This document shows positions 47,771 through 56,991 of a stretch of DNA of 64,000 nucleotides, in pieces (the stretch's first letter is position 1; every line of letters begins with the position of its first letter). Origin of the DNA: Butyricimonas faecalis (lineage in GTDB: Bacteria > Bacteroidota > Bacteroidia > Bacteroidales > Marinifilaceae); assembly GCF_003991565.1 (NCBI RefSeq), contig NZ_CP032819.1:3472001-3536000 (forward strand), in the 5' to 3' direction. A program made the translations under genes and the position numbers. The notes under the pieces were generated by a model, which ran no database searches, was not told where the DNA came from, and saw only the letters and a list, made by a program, of their open reading frames with translations.

Positions 47771-48931
47771 TTATTTTTTCAACAAGTCGTTCAAACGGTC
47801 TTCCAAACGGCTACCGTACAAGTTTTTGCCGACAATTTCTTTCTTCTGGTTAATGATATAATTTGCCGGAACACTCTTCACGTTCCAAGTCGAGGCTGCC
47901 CGACTTTGTAGTGCTCCTTCATCCCATACGCAAATCCAGTTGATCTTGTTCGTTTTTATTACGTCTTCCCAGAGAAGTTTGTTTTTATCCAGGCAAACCA
48001 TATAGATTTCCACTCCCCGGTTTTTGAATTTGTTATACACGCTTTTCATCTGGTCAATGTACTCCTGGCTCTCTTTGGCTGTGATTAGTCCAAAGTCAAG
48101 CACGATGAGTTTCGATTTAAGCGAGTTCAGTGAAACATTCTTCCCATTTACATCCGGCAAGTTAATATCCGGTAGCGATCCTTCCGTGTTATTAATCACG
48201 GCTGCTAGCTGTTGGTTGCGGATGGCTTGGGATATTTGTTTCAGGTGATTCATGATCGCTTTCGTGTACTGTGATTCGGGATAAAGGGCTGTTAAGGATG
48301 ATGCGACTACTTTAAAATAGTGAAGATCCTCGAACTCGTCCATCACTCCGATATTATCATCTATCTTTTGATAAAGAGCATAATAAGATGCCGGAGAAGT
48401 GGCATGTTTGATGATGAAGTCCCGGGTAAAGCTGATCTGCTTGTTTATTGCCTCTTCCCAAGCCTTGCTGTATTCTTGGCGTTGAGCGTCGTATTCACTT
48501 CCTTGCGGAAGAGCTTGATAGGATCTTTTTAAAGAATCCGTCAGCGTGATGGTACGGGCAATCTGGAAATTCAGGAGTTTAATCCATAACGAGTTTTCAG
48601 AACCGTCTACCCAGTAGTTATTTTTTATGTCATTCAGCGTACCACTGACTTCAAGCACTTCGTCCGGACTAGCAATCAAGGTCACCTGTTCATTGTTAGA
48701 AAATCTTAAAGAATAGAATGTCGGGAGTTCAATATTAAGTTTGAATTTAAACTCTCCATTTTTATTAATTTTTGTTGAATCGATAGTTTTTCTTGAACTT
48801 ACATCTATTTGTTCCAGATATACTTTCGTGTTTGCCGCCTCTTTGATGGCTCCTGTAATCTCGACATTCGTCTTTTTACTGCAGGATGCGATAAGAACTA
48901 CAAGTAGTCCAAGTAATAGTATTTTTCTCAT
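47771..48931 (-). CDS. TlpA/AhpC-like lipoprotein lacking the catalytic CxxC
   Basis: 386 residues with lipobox IASC (Cys17). Residues about 22-120 resemble the DUF4369 domain found at the N-terminus of Bacteroidetes thiol-disulfide proteins. The C-terminal ~135 residues have the thioredoxin fold (LPDINLPDVNGKNVSLNSLKSKLIVLDFG, later SVPANYIINQKKEIVGKN). Where a WCxxC active site would follow LIVLDF, the sequence reads GLITAKES, so no redox cysteines remain. It may be a binding or scaffold protein. Confidence 0.83.
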   Translation of the reverse strand: MRKILLLGLLVVLIASCSKKTNVEITGAIKEAANTKVYLEQIDVSSRKTIDSTKINKNGEFKFKLNIELPTFYSLRFSNNEQVTLIASPDEVLEVSGTLNDIKNNYWVDGSENSLWIKLLNFQIARTITLTDSLKRSYQALPQGSEYDAQRQEYSKAWEEAINKQISFTRDFIIKHATSPASYYALYQKIDDNIGVMDEFEDLHYFKVVASSLTALYPESQYTKAIMNHLKQISQAIRNQQLAAVINNTEGSLPDINLPDVNGKNVSLNSLKSKLIVLDFGLITAKESQEYIDQMKSVYNKFKNRGVEIYMVCLDKNKLLWEDVIKTNKINWICVWDEGALQSRAASTWNVKSVPANYIINQKKEIVGKNLYGSRLEDRLNDLLKK

Positions 48932-49092
48932 AATTTGTTGGAATGATATAAATAATCTACATCTTGATTTATGAAGTTCGAAAGTAATACTTTTTTTCTA
49001 TTTTTTACATCATCGGCTCAGATTTTGAATAAAAAAACCGTTAATTAATTGTTAAGGGCGTATTTCAGAGGATAGGAAATCGAAAAATGTTT

Positions 49093-49100
49093 TATTTTTG
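49093..49100 (+). promoter_or_regulatory. -7 promoter element before the Cys-rich gene
   Basis: TATTTTTG matches TAnnTTTG and ends 6 nt before ATG 49107, which predicts a very short leader. No convincing -33. Confidence 0.45.
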
Positions 49101-49106
49101 CGAACG

Positions 49107-49532
49107 ATGATGCAGAAAAAATGGAATATATCGGCACTCTTGCTATTGTTTACCTTTTTGTTAGGTACAGTAGGCGTGAATGTAAGTAGAGTATACTGTC
49201 AGCGTTGTCAGGAAACTCGCTTGCATGTGGTAGTTATTCCCGAAGACATTCCATGTCCATGTACACATGATTGTGCATGTTGCCATAAGGCGTGTCACAA
49301 TGCACACACAAAAAATTGTAATAATGCCCGACAAGAACATGTTTATTATAAAGTTTCCGGAGACTGGGCGATGTCCCATTTCGAAATACAGTTCTGTGAT
49401 ATGGTACAGGAATGTAATTTCATGATGTTTTTACCGGATACGATTATTTCTAAGATAAAACCATTAAATTCTTCTATTGCATACATAGACACATCTCCAC
49501 CTTTGGAGTTGCTATGTATTTTCCGTTGTTGA
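49107..49532 (+). CDS. Small exported Cys/His-rich protein, probably metal-related (HYC_CC_PP-like)
   Basis: 141 residues from ATG 49107, with a hydrophobic signal sequence (about 8-28). The mature part has a dense cluster of potential metal ligands, CPCTHDCACCHKACHNAH (two CC/CxC groups with histidines), and ends in SPPLELLCIFRC. It resembles small Bacteroidetes proteins annotated HYC_CC_PP, found near heavy-metal transport genes; this assignment is from memory of the motif. It precedes a TonB receptor and an HMA-domain protein, which supports a role in metal sensing or transfer. Confidence 0.65.
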   Translation: MMQKKWNISALLLLFTFLLGTVGVNVSRVYCQRCQETRLHVVVIPEDIPCPCTHDCACCHKACHNAHTKNCNNARQEHVYYKVSGDWAMSHFEIQFCDMVQECNFMMFLPDTIISKIKPLNSSIAYIDTSPPLELLCIFRC

Positions 49533-49700
49533 TTAAATTCTGATCCGCGAAAAAGATGCTTTACAAGTATCTTTCGGCGAGTCGTGAGTATGCGCTTGGC
49601 TTGACTGAAGCATTATTTAAAATTTAATCAAAAGAGAACGTGTTTCGAGGCATTAGTAAAAGAAATATCCCGGCACGTTCCTGAAAATCGTTAAATCTAT

Positions 49701-51989
49701 ATGAAAAATTTATTTATTATAATGTGTTTACTTGCCTCTGTTGGCATACAGGCACAGACCATAAAAGGGCGTGTCATGGAAGAAACGGAAGACGGGGAGG
49801 TGGCGTTACCCGGTGCGAATGTTTATTGGGTAGGAACTTCGAAAGGATCTGTTTCAGATGCGAACGGGGAATTTAAAATCAAGTGGGAAAAGGTTGGAAA
49901 GTTAGTTGTTAGTTTTATCGGGTACCGTTCGGATACGATAGAGGTAAAATCCACGGATAAATTCGTGACTTGCACGTTGAGATCCGGGGAGCAATTGGAC
50001 GAGGTTAGCGTGGCTGCCCGGAAACAGAGTACAGTGATGTCAACACAAGGTCCTTTGATCGAACAACTGATCACGGGCGAAGAGTTATGCAAGGCGGCTT
50101 GTTGTAACTTGGGAGAGAGTTTCGAAACGAATGCCTCGGTTGACGTGTCGTATGCTGATGCGGTGACAGGTGCGAAGCAAATTCAGCTATTGGGATTAAC
50201 CGGGAAGTACGTGCAAATGATGACCGAGAATATGCCTAATTTCCGTGGACTGGCCTCCTTGTACGGTTTGACTTACATTCCCGGTCCTTGGATGTCTGCT
50301 ATCTCCGTCTCAAAGGGAACGGGGTCGGTAATTAACGGTTACGAATCAATGGCCGGACAAATCAGCGTGGATTACAAGAAACCCCGAGATCCGGAATTGC
50401 TTTCGGCTAATGTCTTCACAAGTAGCGAGGGAATGTACGAGTTTAACTCCAATTTCAGCATCAAGTTCAGTGATAAATGGAGTACGATGTTTCTTTTGCA
50501 CGGGGATTGGATGAAAGAGGCTCATGACGGAAACAAGGACGGGTTTGTGGATATGCCGGAAAAAACGCAATACAACGTGATGAATCGTTGGGCGTACAAA
50601 GATGATACTTGGTATTTGCAATTCGGGGGTAAATTTATTGATGAAGAGCGAAACGGAGGGCAAACTTCTCATGATGGACACGCCATGATAGACGAGAAGT
50701 ACGGATTGTATAAAATTGGAATAGACACCCGTCGTTATGAGGCTTTCTTGAAGTTAGGTTACTTGATGCCTCAGTACGAGAATACGAGTATGGCGATTCT
50801 GGTGAACTATTCAGATCACACGCAAGATTCTTATTACGGGCCGAAAATGTATAACGCCGGGCAGAAGAGTTTATTTGTGAACTACATTTATCAGTCTATT
50901 TTCGGTACGAATCCCAGCCAGATGTACTCTGCCGGGTTAAGTTTCAATTACGACAAATATGACGAAGATTTCCGTGATCCGGTTTTCAATTATGGAGAGG
51001 ACATTTCTACCGATTTCATAAACATGAAACGGGAAGAGCGGGTGCCGGGAGCTTTCTTCCAGTACACGGGTGAATTCTTGGATCAACGTTTTATCGTGAT
51101 GGCTGGGTTGCGCTACGATTATCACAACATCTTCGGGAGTATCTGGACTCCGCGAGCTCACATCATGTACAAACCGGATGAGTTTACCAGCATCAAGGCC
51201 ACTTTCGGTCGCGGTCTACGTACGCCGAATATTTTGGCTGAGAACAGTTATTTGTTGGCTTCTGCCGCAAACTTCTATGTAAATGGAGAGTTGTTGGGTA
51301 AGAACCCGGCTTTACTGGACGATTTGAAGATGGAGGATTCCTGGAATTTCGGGGCTAACGTGAACCGGAAATTCGAGTTGTTCGGGCGTACCTTGAATAT
51401 CAATTTGGATTATTATCACACGAAATTCAATGACCAAGTGGTCGTAGATAACGAGACGGCATATAACAAGGTAAACTTTTATAACTTGGATGGGAAATCC
51501 TATTCGAATTGCTACCAAGTAGAGGTGAAATACGAGTTGATTCCACGCTTGGAGGCTACCTTGGCTTATCGTTACAATGACGTGAAGACGACGATCAACG
51601 GTGATTTGAAACGTACTCCTTTAACGAGCCGTTACAAGGGATTGGTGAATTTGTCATACTTTACTAACTTGAAAAAATGGCAGTTTGATTTCACGACCCA
51701 GTTCAACGGTTCCGGACGTTTACCGGAACAGGGAGGGATTGCCGATGAATATCGGGTAGCTTCCCGTTTTGATGATTTCCAGATCATGAATGCACAGGTC
51801 ACGAAATATTTCCGTTTGTGGAGTATTTACGCGGGATGCGAGAATATCGGAGATTTCACCCAAAAGAATCCGATCGTGAATTCTCACCATCCCTGGAGCG
51901 ATACCTTTGACTCGTCGAAAGTGTGGGGACCTCTTCACGGACGTAAATTTTATATCGGTTTGAGATTTGCCTTAGATCGTAAAGAATAA
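49701..51989 (+). CDS. TonB-dependent receptor, putative metal or metal-chelate uptake
   Basis: 762 residues. Signal peptide ends at GIQAQ. A carboxypeptidase-like domain (about 20-105) is followed by a plug with CKAACCNLGESFETNASVD and GYESMAGQISVDYKKP, then a full 22-strand-type barrel ending FYIGLRFALD. The plug motif with CC is characteristic of a Bacteroidetes receptor group often next to HMA-domain proteins. There is no SusD gene. Context with the Cys-rich proteins on both sides suggests a role with copper, zinc or another soft metal; the actual metal is unknown. Confidence 0.85.
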   Translation: MKNLFIIMCLLASVGIQAQTIKGRVMEETEDGEVALPGANVYWVGTSKGSVSDANGEFKIKWEKVGKLVVSFIGYRSDTIEVKSTDKFVTCTLRSGEQLDEVSVAARKQSTVMSTQGPLIEQLITGEELCKAACCNLGESFETNASVDVSYADAVTGAKQIQLLGLTGKYVQMMTENMPNFRGLASLYGLTYIPGPWMSAISVSKGTGSVINGYESMAGQISVDYKKPRDPELLSANVFTSSEGMYEFNSNFSIKFSDKWSTMFLLHGDWMKEAHDGNKDGFVDMPEKTQYNVMNRWAYKDDTWYLQFGGKFIDEERNGGQTSHDGHAMIDEKYGLYKIGIDTRRYEAFLKLGYLMPQYENTSMAILVNYSDHTQDSYYGPKMYNAGQKSLFVNYIYQSIFGTNPSQMYSAGLSFNYDKYDEDFRDPVFNYGEDISTDFINMKREERVPGAFFQYTGEFLDQRFIVMAGLRYDYHNIFGSIWTPRAHIMYKPDEFTSIKATFGRGLRTPNILAENSYLLASAANFYVNGELLGKNPALLDDLKMEDSWNFGANVNRKFELFGRTLNINLDYYHTKFNDQVVVDNETAYNKVNFYNLDGKSYSNCYQVEVKYELIPRLEATLAYRYNDVKTTINGDLKRTPLTSRYKGLVNLSYFTNLKKWQFDFTTQFNGSGRLPEQGGIADEYRVASRFDDFQIMNAQVTKYFRLWSIYAGCENIGDFTQKNPIVNSHHPWSDTFDSSKVWGPLHGRKFYIGLRFALDRKE

Positions 51990-52073
51990 TCAATCAATAA
52001 AATAGTTGGAACGTATTTGTCACCCAACAATAACTTTTGAAAAACAATGTTTTAATAACTAAATACATTTACT

Positions 52074-52622
52074 ATGAAAACAATGAAAATTTTATTCACG
52101 CTGGTCGTGTTCGTTATGATGGGTTTAACCGTAAGTGCCCAAGCTAAAAAAGATACAACCGTTATTTTTAAAATAGGCATACATTGTCCTTCTTGCAAGG
52201 CTAAATTGGATAAAGATATGCCTTTTGAGAAAGGAATCAAGGATTATAAGTTGAACATGAAAGATTCAACCGTGTTGATTTCTTTCCGTACCGACAAAAA
52301 CTCTGTTGAGGCGTTGCGGGCTGCAATTGAGCGTCATGATGTGAAAGTGGTAGGGATGTGTGATAAAGACGGAAAGTTGATAAAAGGCGGTAAAGCACAT
52401 AAATGTTGCAAAGAAGGGAATAAAGAAGCTTGCAAGGGAAGCTGCGGTGAGAAACATAATTGCAGTGGCACCTGTGGACAAAGCTGTGGCGAGAAAAAGT
52501 GTGACAGCAAATGTGATCAGAAATGCGAGTCAAAGGAGAGCAAATGTGAAGGGAAATGTGGTGATAATTGCTGCTCCAAGACGGGTAAAACAGACGAGTG
52601 CTGTAAGAATAAAAAGAAGTAA
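52074..52622 (+). CDS. Exported HMA-domain protein with metallothionein-like cysteine tail
   Basis: 182 residues. Signal peptide about 1-22. An HMA (heavy-metal-associated) domain covers about 28-98 with the metal motif HCPSC (Cys38, Cys41). A tail from about residue 111 contains 16 cysteines in 67 residues, as CC, GSC, GTC, KKC, SKC and ECC units spaced by Lys, Gly and Glu, like a metallothionein. The HMA part could receive a single soft metal ion, and the tail could store several. It follows the receptor by 84 nt and ends at a bidirectional terminator. Confidence 0.85.
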   Translation: MKTMKILFTLVVFVMMGLTVSAQAKKDTTVIFKIGIHCPSCKAKLDKDMPFEKGIKDYKLNMKDSTVLISFRTDKNSVEALRAAIERHDVKVVGMCDKDGKLIKGGKAHKCCKEGNKEACKGSCGEKHNCSGTCGQSCGEKKCDSKCDQKCESKESKCEGKCGDNCCSKTGKTDECCKNKKK

Positions 52623-52650
52623 GAAATTTATTCCTAAGGTTATACAAAGA

Positions 52651-52680
52651 GAACGGTGGCTTTCGTCACCGTTCTTTTTG
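52651..52680. terminator. Bidirectional terminator
   Basis: AGAACGGTG / CACCGTTCT stem with an 8-nt loop followed by TTTT, and a matching A-run on the other side. It separates the convergent HMA and kinase genes. Confidence 0.85.
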
Positions 52681-52682
52681 TA

Positions 52683-53765
52683 TTATTGATTCAGAATAAA
52701 CTGGTTCATCTTGTCAAATTGCCGCTCCATATCCTGTAACAACTTTACTTGGACTTTAGCTCGTTGCAGGTTATGTTCGGGATAGGTAATCGGGTAATAA
52801 TGATCCCCGTCCAGGTAATCCGTCAAGAAACGAACGGCTTGCAGGTAGGTCATCAGCGTGCATCCCTGGGCGAGAGTCTTTTTCTCCTTGAGCGTGAGAA
52901 GATGCTTTGCTTTTTCCATGAATCCGGCAGTGAAGGCCTCGAAATAATCCATGTTAAAGTGAACCTCGTCAAGATCGCGGGTTTCCTCTCCAGCCGTGTT
53001 GCAAGCCGAGCGTATGGCATCCCCGAAATCATAATGCACGATTCCCGGCATCACGGTGTCCAGATCGATCACGCATAGCGGGTGATCATTGTGGTCGAAC
53101 AAGAGATTATTCGCTTTCATATCATTGTGCGTGACCCGGAGAGGCAGGATCCCCTCATCTTTCATCTGTTGTAATTCCAGCATTTTGTTATCGAATTTTT
53201 TCAAGTATTCGAGTAACTCCTTGCTTGCCTCGATCCGATCCGGTCTGGCTTTGGACAAGGCTTCTTTTAATTCCCGTTGGCGGCGGGGAACGTTATGGAA
53301 AAGCGGAATGGTTTCGATCAACAATTTTGAGTCGAAATCAGAAATTCGATTCTCGAATTCCCCAAACCCGATGCCCACTTGGTAAGCGATCTGGGAATTC
53401 GGGATGACATCATAACTCTTTGATCCTTTGATAAAGAGTGACAATGTCCAGTAATTTCCCTCGTAATCCTTATAATAAGCGTTCCCTTTGTCCGTGTAGA
53501 AATACGTGATGTATTTCCGGGTGATATCGCTCACTTTATGCCGGATAAGCCGGTTGCGGATATGTCCGCACACCAATTCTTTATTTCGTACCAGTTTCGG
53601 GATATCCTTGAATACATTGTCGTTGATCCTTTGGAGAATGTACTCGACATCCTCGTCTACTTTCACCAGATAGGTGTCGTTAATATGGCCAGAACCATAC
53701 GGTGTCGCGGATATAAACCGCCCGCTCGATACGAATGTGTCGTAAATTCTCTTCAGTTTGTCCAT
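52683..53765 (-). CDS. NahK-like sugar 1-kinase (APH fold)
   Basis: 360 residues of the aminoglycoside-phosphotransferase fold. The pattern closely follows N-acetylhexosamine 1-kinase NahK of bifidobacteria: YGSGHINDTYLV near the N-terminus, LRVTHNDMKANNLLFD (catalytic loop), CVIDLDTVMPGIVHYDFGDAIR (Mg site) and ITYPEHNLQRAKVQVKL. NahK phosphorylates GlcNAc or GalNAc at C1. The upstream gene is a sugar-nucleotidyltransferase, which fits a salvage route from free amino sugar to a sugar nucleotide. Substrate is inferred. Confidence 0.8.
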   Translation of the reverse strand: MDKLKRIYDTFVSSGRFISATPYGSGHINDTYLVKVDEDVEYILQRINDNVFKDIPKLVRNKELVCGHIRNRLIRHKVSDITRKYITYFYTDKGNAYYKDYEGNYWTLSLFIKGSKSYDVIPNSQIAYQVGIGFGEFENRISDFDSKLLIETIPLFHNVPRRQRELKEALSKARPDRIEASKELLEYLKKFDNKMLELQQMKDEGILPLRVTHNDMKANNLLFDHNDHPLCVIDLDTVMPGIVHYDFGDAIRSACNTAGEETRDLDEVHFNMDYFEAFTAGFMEKAKHLLTLKEKKTLAQGCTLMTYLQAVRFLTDYLDGDHYYPITYPEHNLQRAKVQVKLLQDMERQFDKMNQFILNQ

Positions 53766-53803
53766 GCTTAGTTGTTTTTTATGATTACCCGTTTTTATGC
53801 TAT

Positions 53804-54706
53804 TTACTGCCCCATGTCAGTATATAATCCTTCCCCGTCAAACTTCTGTAAGGCATTGTTCACCAGTTCAGTGTCTTCTTTGTATGTCACTCCGAACCAT
53901 TTAGCACTGGTGTTTAAGACTTTTACTTTCACTGCCTTTTGCTTGATGAGTTCGTCCACCACGAAAGGTATATAAATTTCCGCTTTGGGATTTTCACTGT
54001 TTTTGTGGTAAAACTCGATGAATTGCTTTTCAATTTCCTCGAAAAGCATGGGCGAGAATCCCCAGAAATTCATGGAAACCACGTCATTTTCATGCAGTAT
54101 GACCCCTGAGTTCATATCCTTGATCACGTCTCCCTCCCTGCCAATTTTCGTGCGTTCGGTGATACTTGTCAAGAAATTATCGTTGTCTACCGTACATATT
54201 CCTCTTGATACTGTACCGTTTTCGGATAGGGTGGCAGCTAACCGGTAACCGGCTAAACTGAAACATCTCTCATCGGTATTGACGGCCACGAAATCGTGCA
54301 TTTTTACGAAGGCGTCCCGTCCGTAAAAATCATCGGCGTTGATAGCGATAAACGGTTCGTGAATGTGCTCTTTGGCAGCCCAGATGGCGTGGGCCGTTCC
54401 CCAGGGTTTCTCCCGTTGGATCGGGGGTAGATTACCGGGTAGTTGATCCATTTCTTGGAAACAGTACACGGTTTCAACCAGACTTTCGGCATATTTGCCC
54501 ACGGCCTCTTTGAATTCCTTCTCGAAACTCCGGCGGATGATGAAAACAATCTTGTCAAATCCCGCGTGTACGGCATCATAGATCGAATAATGTAACAATG
54601 TTTTTTTGTGAGGTCCGAGTAGGGCCAGTTGTTTTAAGCTCCCGAACCGAGAACCCATTCCTGCTGCCATAATGAGCAAGGTCGTTTTGTTCTTCGTAGT
54701 TTCCAT
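53804..54706 (-). CDS. Sugar-phosphate nucleotidyltransferase
   Basis: 300 residues of the NTP_transferase fold. MAAGMGSRFGSLKQLALLG is the nucleotide-binding start, and the FIAINADDFYGRDAF segment carries the metal-binding aspartate (AINADD). The end is unusual for GlmU or GalU, with no hexapeptide repeats, so it is a stand-alone single-domain enzyme. It lies 38 nt upstream of the NahK-like kinase in one operon and probably turns the sugar 1-phosphate into a UDP- or other NDP-sugar. Nucleotide and sugar specificity are not visible. Confidence 0.82.
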   Translation of the reverse strand: METTKNKTTLLIMAAGMGSRFGSLKQLALLGPHKKTLLHYSIYDAVHAGFDKIVFIIRRSFEKEFKEAVGKYAESLVETVYCFQEMDQLPGNLPPIQREKPWGTAHAIWAAKEHIHEPFIAINADDFYGRDAFVKMHDFVAVNTDERCFSLAGYRLAATLSENGTVSRGICTVDNDNFLTSITERTKIGREGDVIKDMNSGVILHENDVVSMNFWGFSPMLFEEIEKQFIEFYHKNSENPKAEIYIPFVVDELIKQKAVKVKVLNTSAKWFGVTYKEDTELVNNALQKFDGEGLYTDMGQ

Positions 54707-54723
54707 GTTTCTATATTTAATCT

Positions 54724-54932
54724 TGGTAATTATATACCCTGTTTATAGTAAATGAGCACAAGCTTTGTTTTACCTCAAACTCCTCTGTCCTACCCCCTCC
54801 AACTCCCCCTTACACAGGGGGAGAGTTGGTACTTCTTCCCGAAGATGGAGAGTGACTTAGCTCTCCCTCTGTTTATAGAGAGAGTACGGCGAAGCCGGGA
54901 GGGAGTTTGTTGACAGTAAACTTGTATATAAG
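54724..54932. repeat. Palindrome-rich intergenic element, copy 1 (intact)
   Basis: A 209-bp element starting TTGGTAATTATATACC and ending CTTGTATATAAG. It contains a central hairpin (CCAACTCCCCCT, loop, AGGGGGAG then AGTTGG), a CTCCCTCT / AGAGAGAG hairpin and CGGCGAAGCCGG. It fills most of the 339-nt spacer before the nucleotidyltransferase gene. Long stretches match the copy split by the IS at 61176-62649, and a partial match exists at 57276-57570. The remaining spacer has no gene. Confidence 0.85.
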
Positions 54933-55045
54933 CTCCTTAATCTTTTTACTTGTATTCCCTTCTTTTGGACAAAGCTAATAAAAACTGCGGAAAGAATCTA
55001 GCAAGTTGTGTTTTGTTTTATTTGGGGTGAAAAATCTTTGTTGTA

Positions 55046-56359
55046 TCATGCTTCATCTTCTTCTGAGAATGACTCCAAGAGTGTGTTTGGTCCCTCTTTT
55101 GTCGGAAGCGCTTCGATCGATCGAAGCTGTCTTTGTATGGCGCGGGTTCGTTTCCCCATGACCTCTTCCAGTTGATTGTTGGCAGTTTGGAGGTTCTTTT
55201 GGGCTTTCTCCAAAAGTCCCCCGAACTTTTCGAATTCAGCTTTCACGCCGCCAAGAATGCGCCACACTTCGCTACTACGTTTTTGGATGGCAAGCGTGCG
55301 GAATCCCATTTGCAGGCTGTTGAGAATCGCTGCCAGCGTGGTGGGTCCCGTGACAATCACGTGGTATTCCTGCTGTAATTGTTCCAGCAAGGCAGCCCGA
55401 CGGGTAACTTCGCCGTATATGCTCTCGAAAGGCAGGAACATAATCCCGAAATCCGTGGTATACGGTGGGGCAAGGTATTTGTCCCGGATGTCTTTTGCCA
55501 TGCCGCGAATGGTTTGTTCAAGCATACGGGAAGTAGTTCCCACCCGTTGTAAGTCTCCGGATTCATAAGCGTCAAGGAGTTGCTCGTAAACGTCCTTCGG
55601 AAACTTGGCATCGATAGGAAGATAAACCGATTGGTCATCTTCCGCCTGTCCGGGAAGTTTCACGGCAAACTCGACCAGCTTGTCTGATCCGGGTTTGGTC
55701 TTCACGTTTGTATCATATTGATCCGGGGCCAGAATCTGTTCCAGTAGCATGGAAAGTTGTACCTCCCCGATCGTTCCCCGTATTTTCACGTTACTAAGCA
55801 CCCGTTTCAGTCCGCCGACATCCTGCGCCAGCGTTTGCATCTCCCCTAAGCCTTTCTGCACGTTTGCCAGTTGTTTGCTGACGAGTTCAAACGATTGTCC
55901 GATGCGTTCGTGTAGAGTCTTTTGTAACTTTTCATCTACCATAGTTCGCATCTCTTCCAACTTCTTTTCCGTGTTTTGCAGAAGTTCTTGCTGACGGAGG
56001 GAGAGTTCTCCGAACTTTTCCCGTTGCAGGCGATTGAACAATTCCATACTTTCGGCAAAACTTTTCTGGAATGCCTGTATGGCAGAGTTGGTTTGGTTGG
56101 TGATATTCTTTAAGGTTTCTCGGTGTTCCGTTCGGAAATGGTTGAGGGTAGAGGCTAGTTCTTCCCGGTCCTTGCGGGAGCGGTTTTCGTCGTTTTCCCG
56201 GTTATAGCGGGATTCGTCCCGAATCACTTTTTCGAGGTCCGAGATGGACCGTGATACCTCCTGGGCGGCGTTGTACTTGCGGGAACGGACGTGCAATCCG
56301 ATGAGGATAATGTTGAGAACGAGAAGTAAAACACAGGATATAAGTATAAATAATTCCAT
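55046..56359 (-). CDS. rmuC: DNA recombination protein RmuC
   Basis: 437 residues. An N-terminal membrane anchor (LILISCVLLLVLNIILIGLHV-like, about 3-23) is followed by a coiled coil (about 30-170) and the RmuC domain (about 185-390: VKIRGTIGEVQLSMLLEQILAP, LPIDAKFPKDVYEQLLDA, TTDFGIMFLPFESIYGEV, GPTTLAAILNSLQMGFR). It is proposed to limit inversion at short inverted repeats and to have a nuclease-like fold. It is the second gene of a unit with the lipocalin gene upstream. Confidence 0.93.
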   Translation of the reverse strand: MELFILISCVLLLVLNIILIGLHVRSRKYNAAQEVSRSISDLEKVIRDESRYNRENDENRSRKDREELASTLNHFRTEHRETLKNITNQTNSAIQAFQKSFAESMELFNRLQREKFGELSLRQQELLQNTEKKLEEMRTMVDEKLQKTLHERIGQSFELVSKQLANVQKGLGEMQTLAQDVGGLKRVLSNVKIRGTIGEVQLSMLLEQILAPDQYDTNVKTKPGSDKLVEFAVKLPGQAEDDQSVYLPIDAKFPKDVYEQLLDAYESGDLQRVGTTSRMLEQTIRGMAKDIRDKYLAPPYTTDFGIMFLPFESIYGEVTRRAALLEQLQQEYHVIVTGPTTLAAILNSLQMGFRTLAIQKRSSEVWRILGGVKAEFEKFGGLLEKAQKNLQTANNQLEEVMGKRTRAIQRQLRSIEALPTKEGPNTLLESFSEEDEA

Positions 56360-56399
56360 ATTTCTAAACCTTTAGTTGTTCAAAAATATGGAAAATAAC

Positions 56400-56963
56400 T
56401 CAGAGTTTGGTCAACTCTTCCTGAATTTGTTTCTGCCCGTGCGGGACGAAAATGAGGGCCGTGGTGTCATACCCTCTGCGCTGTGCCCGTTGCATCAAGT
56501 CTTTCAACTTTTTAGGAGGAAGTGTCGGCGTGCGGCTCATAATCCAGAGATGATCGCGTTGGGAACTTCCGATGAGGGCCGCGCTGTAATCTTTCTCGAC
56601 TTCCAGGATGTGGTAGTCCGTGTTGAAGATCAGGAAAAAGGTGACTTTTAGGACTCCCGGTTGGGTCGTGTCCGGGATATACACGCGGCCCACGATCTCT
56701 TTTTTCTCTCCCTGGAGACTGTCTTGGTAGCCTCGTCCGATAACCTTGATACTTCCGTTGGGTTTGATGGTGTACTCGGTCGTTACCCCGACCAAACCTC
56801 GTTCAAAGGGATGATCAAAGCGAGCGATTTCGTACCATAGACCGACGTACTTTTTTAGATCCAGCGTGTCTATGGCCCGGTTATCAACGAGTTTGTCGGA
56901 TTGTGCTGTTACTGCCATGATATTGCATCCGACGAGCAATATGGCTAATAAGAAAAACTTCAT
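56400..56963 (-). CDS. Bacterial lipocalin
   Basis: 187 residues with a signal peptide (about 1-20). The lipocalin motif GLWYEIARFDHPFERG lies at about residues 41-56, then strands including GSIKVIGRGYQD and VTFFLIFNTDYHILEVEKDYSAALIGSS and a C-terminal helix. Related Blc proteins bind lipids such as lysophospholipids at the outer membrane. No lipobox Cys is clearly placed, so it may be periplasmic (the VGC at residues 11-13 is a weak candidate). It is transcribed together with rmuC. A palindrome lies 29 nt upstream. Confidence 0.88.
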   Translation of the reverse strand: MKFFLLAILLVGCNIMAVTAQSDKLVDNRAIDTLDLKKYVGLWYEIARFDHPFERGLVGVTTEYTIKPNGSIKVIGRGYQDSLQGEKKEIVGRVYIPDTTQPGVLKVTFFLIFNTDYHILEVEKDYSAALIGSSQRDHLWIMSRTPTLPPKKLKDLMQRAQRRGYDTTALIFVPHGQKQIQEELTKL

Positions 56964-56991
56964 GCTACGACTTGATAATTAGGTGTTTATT

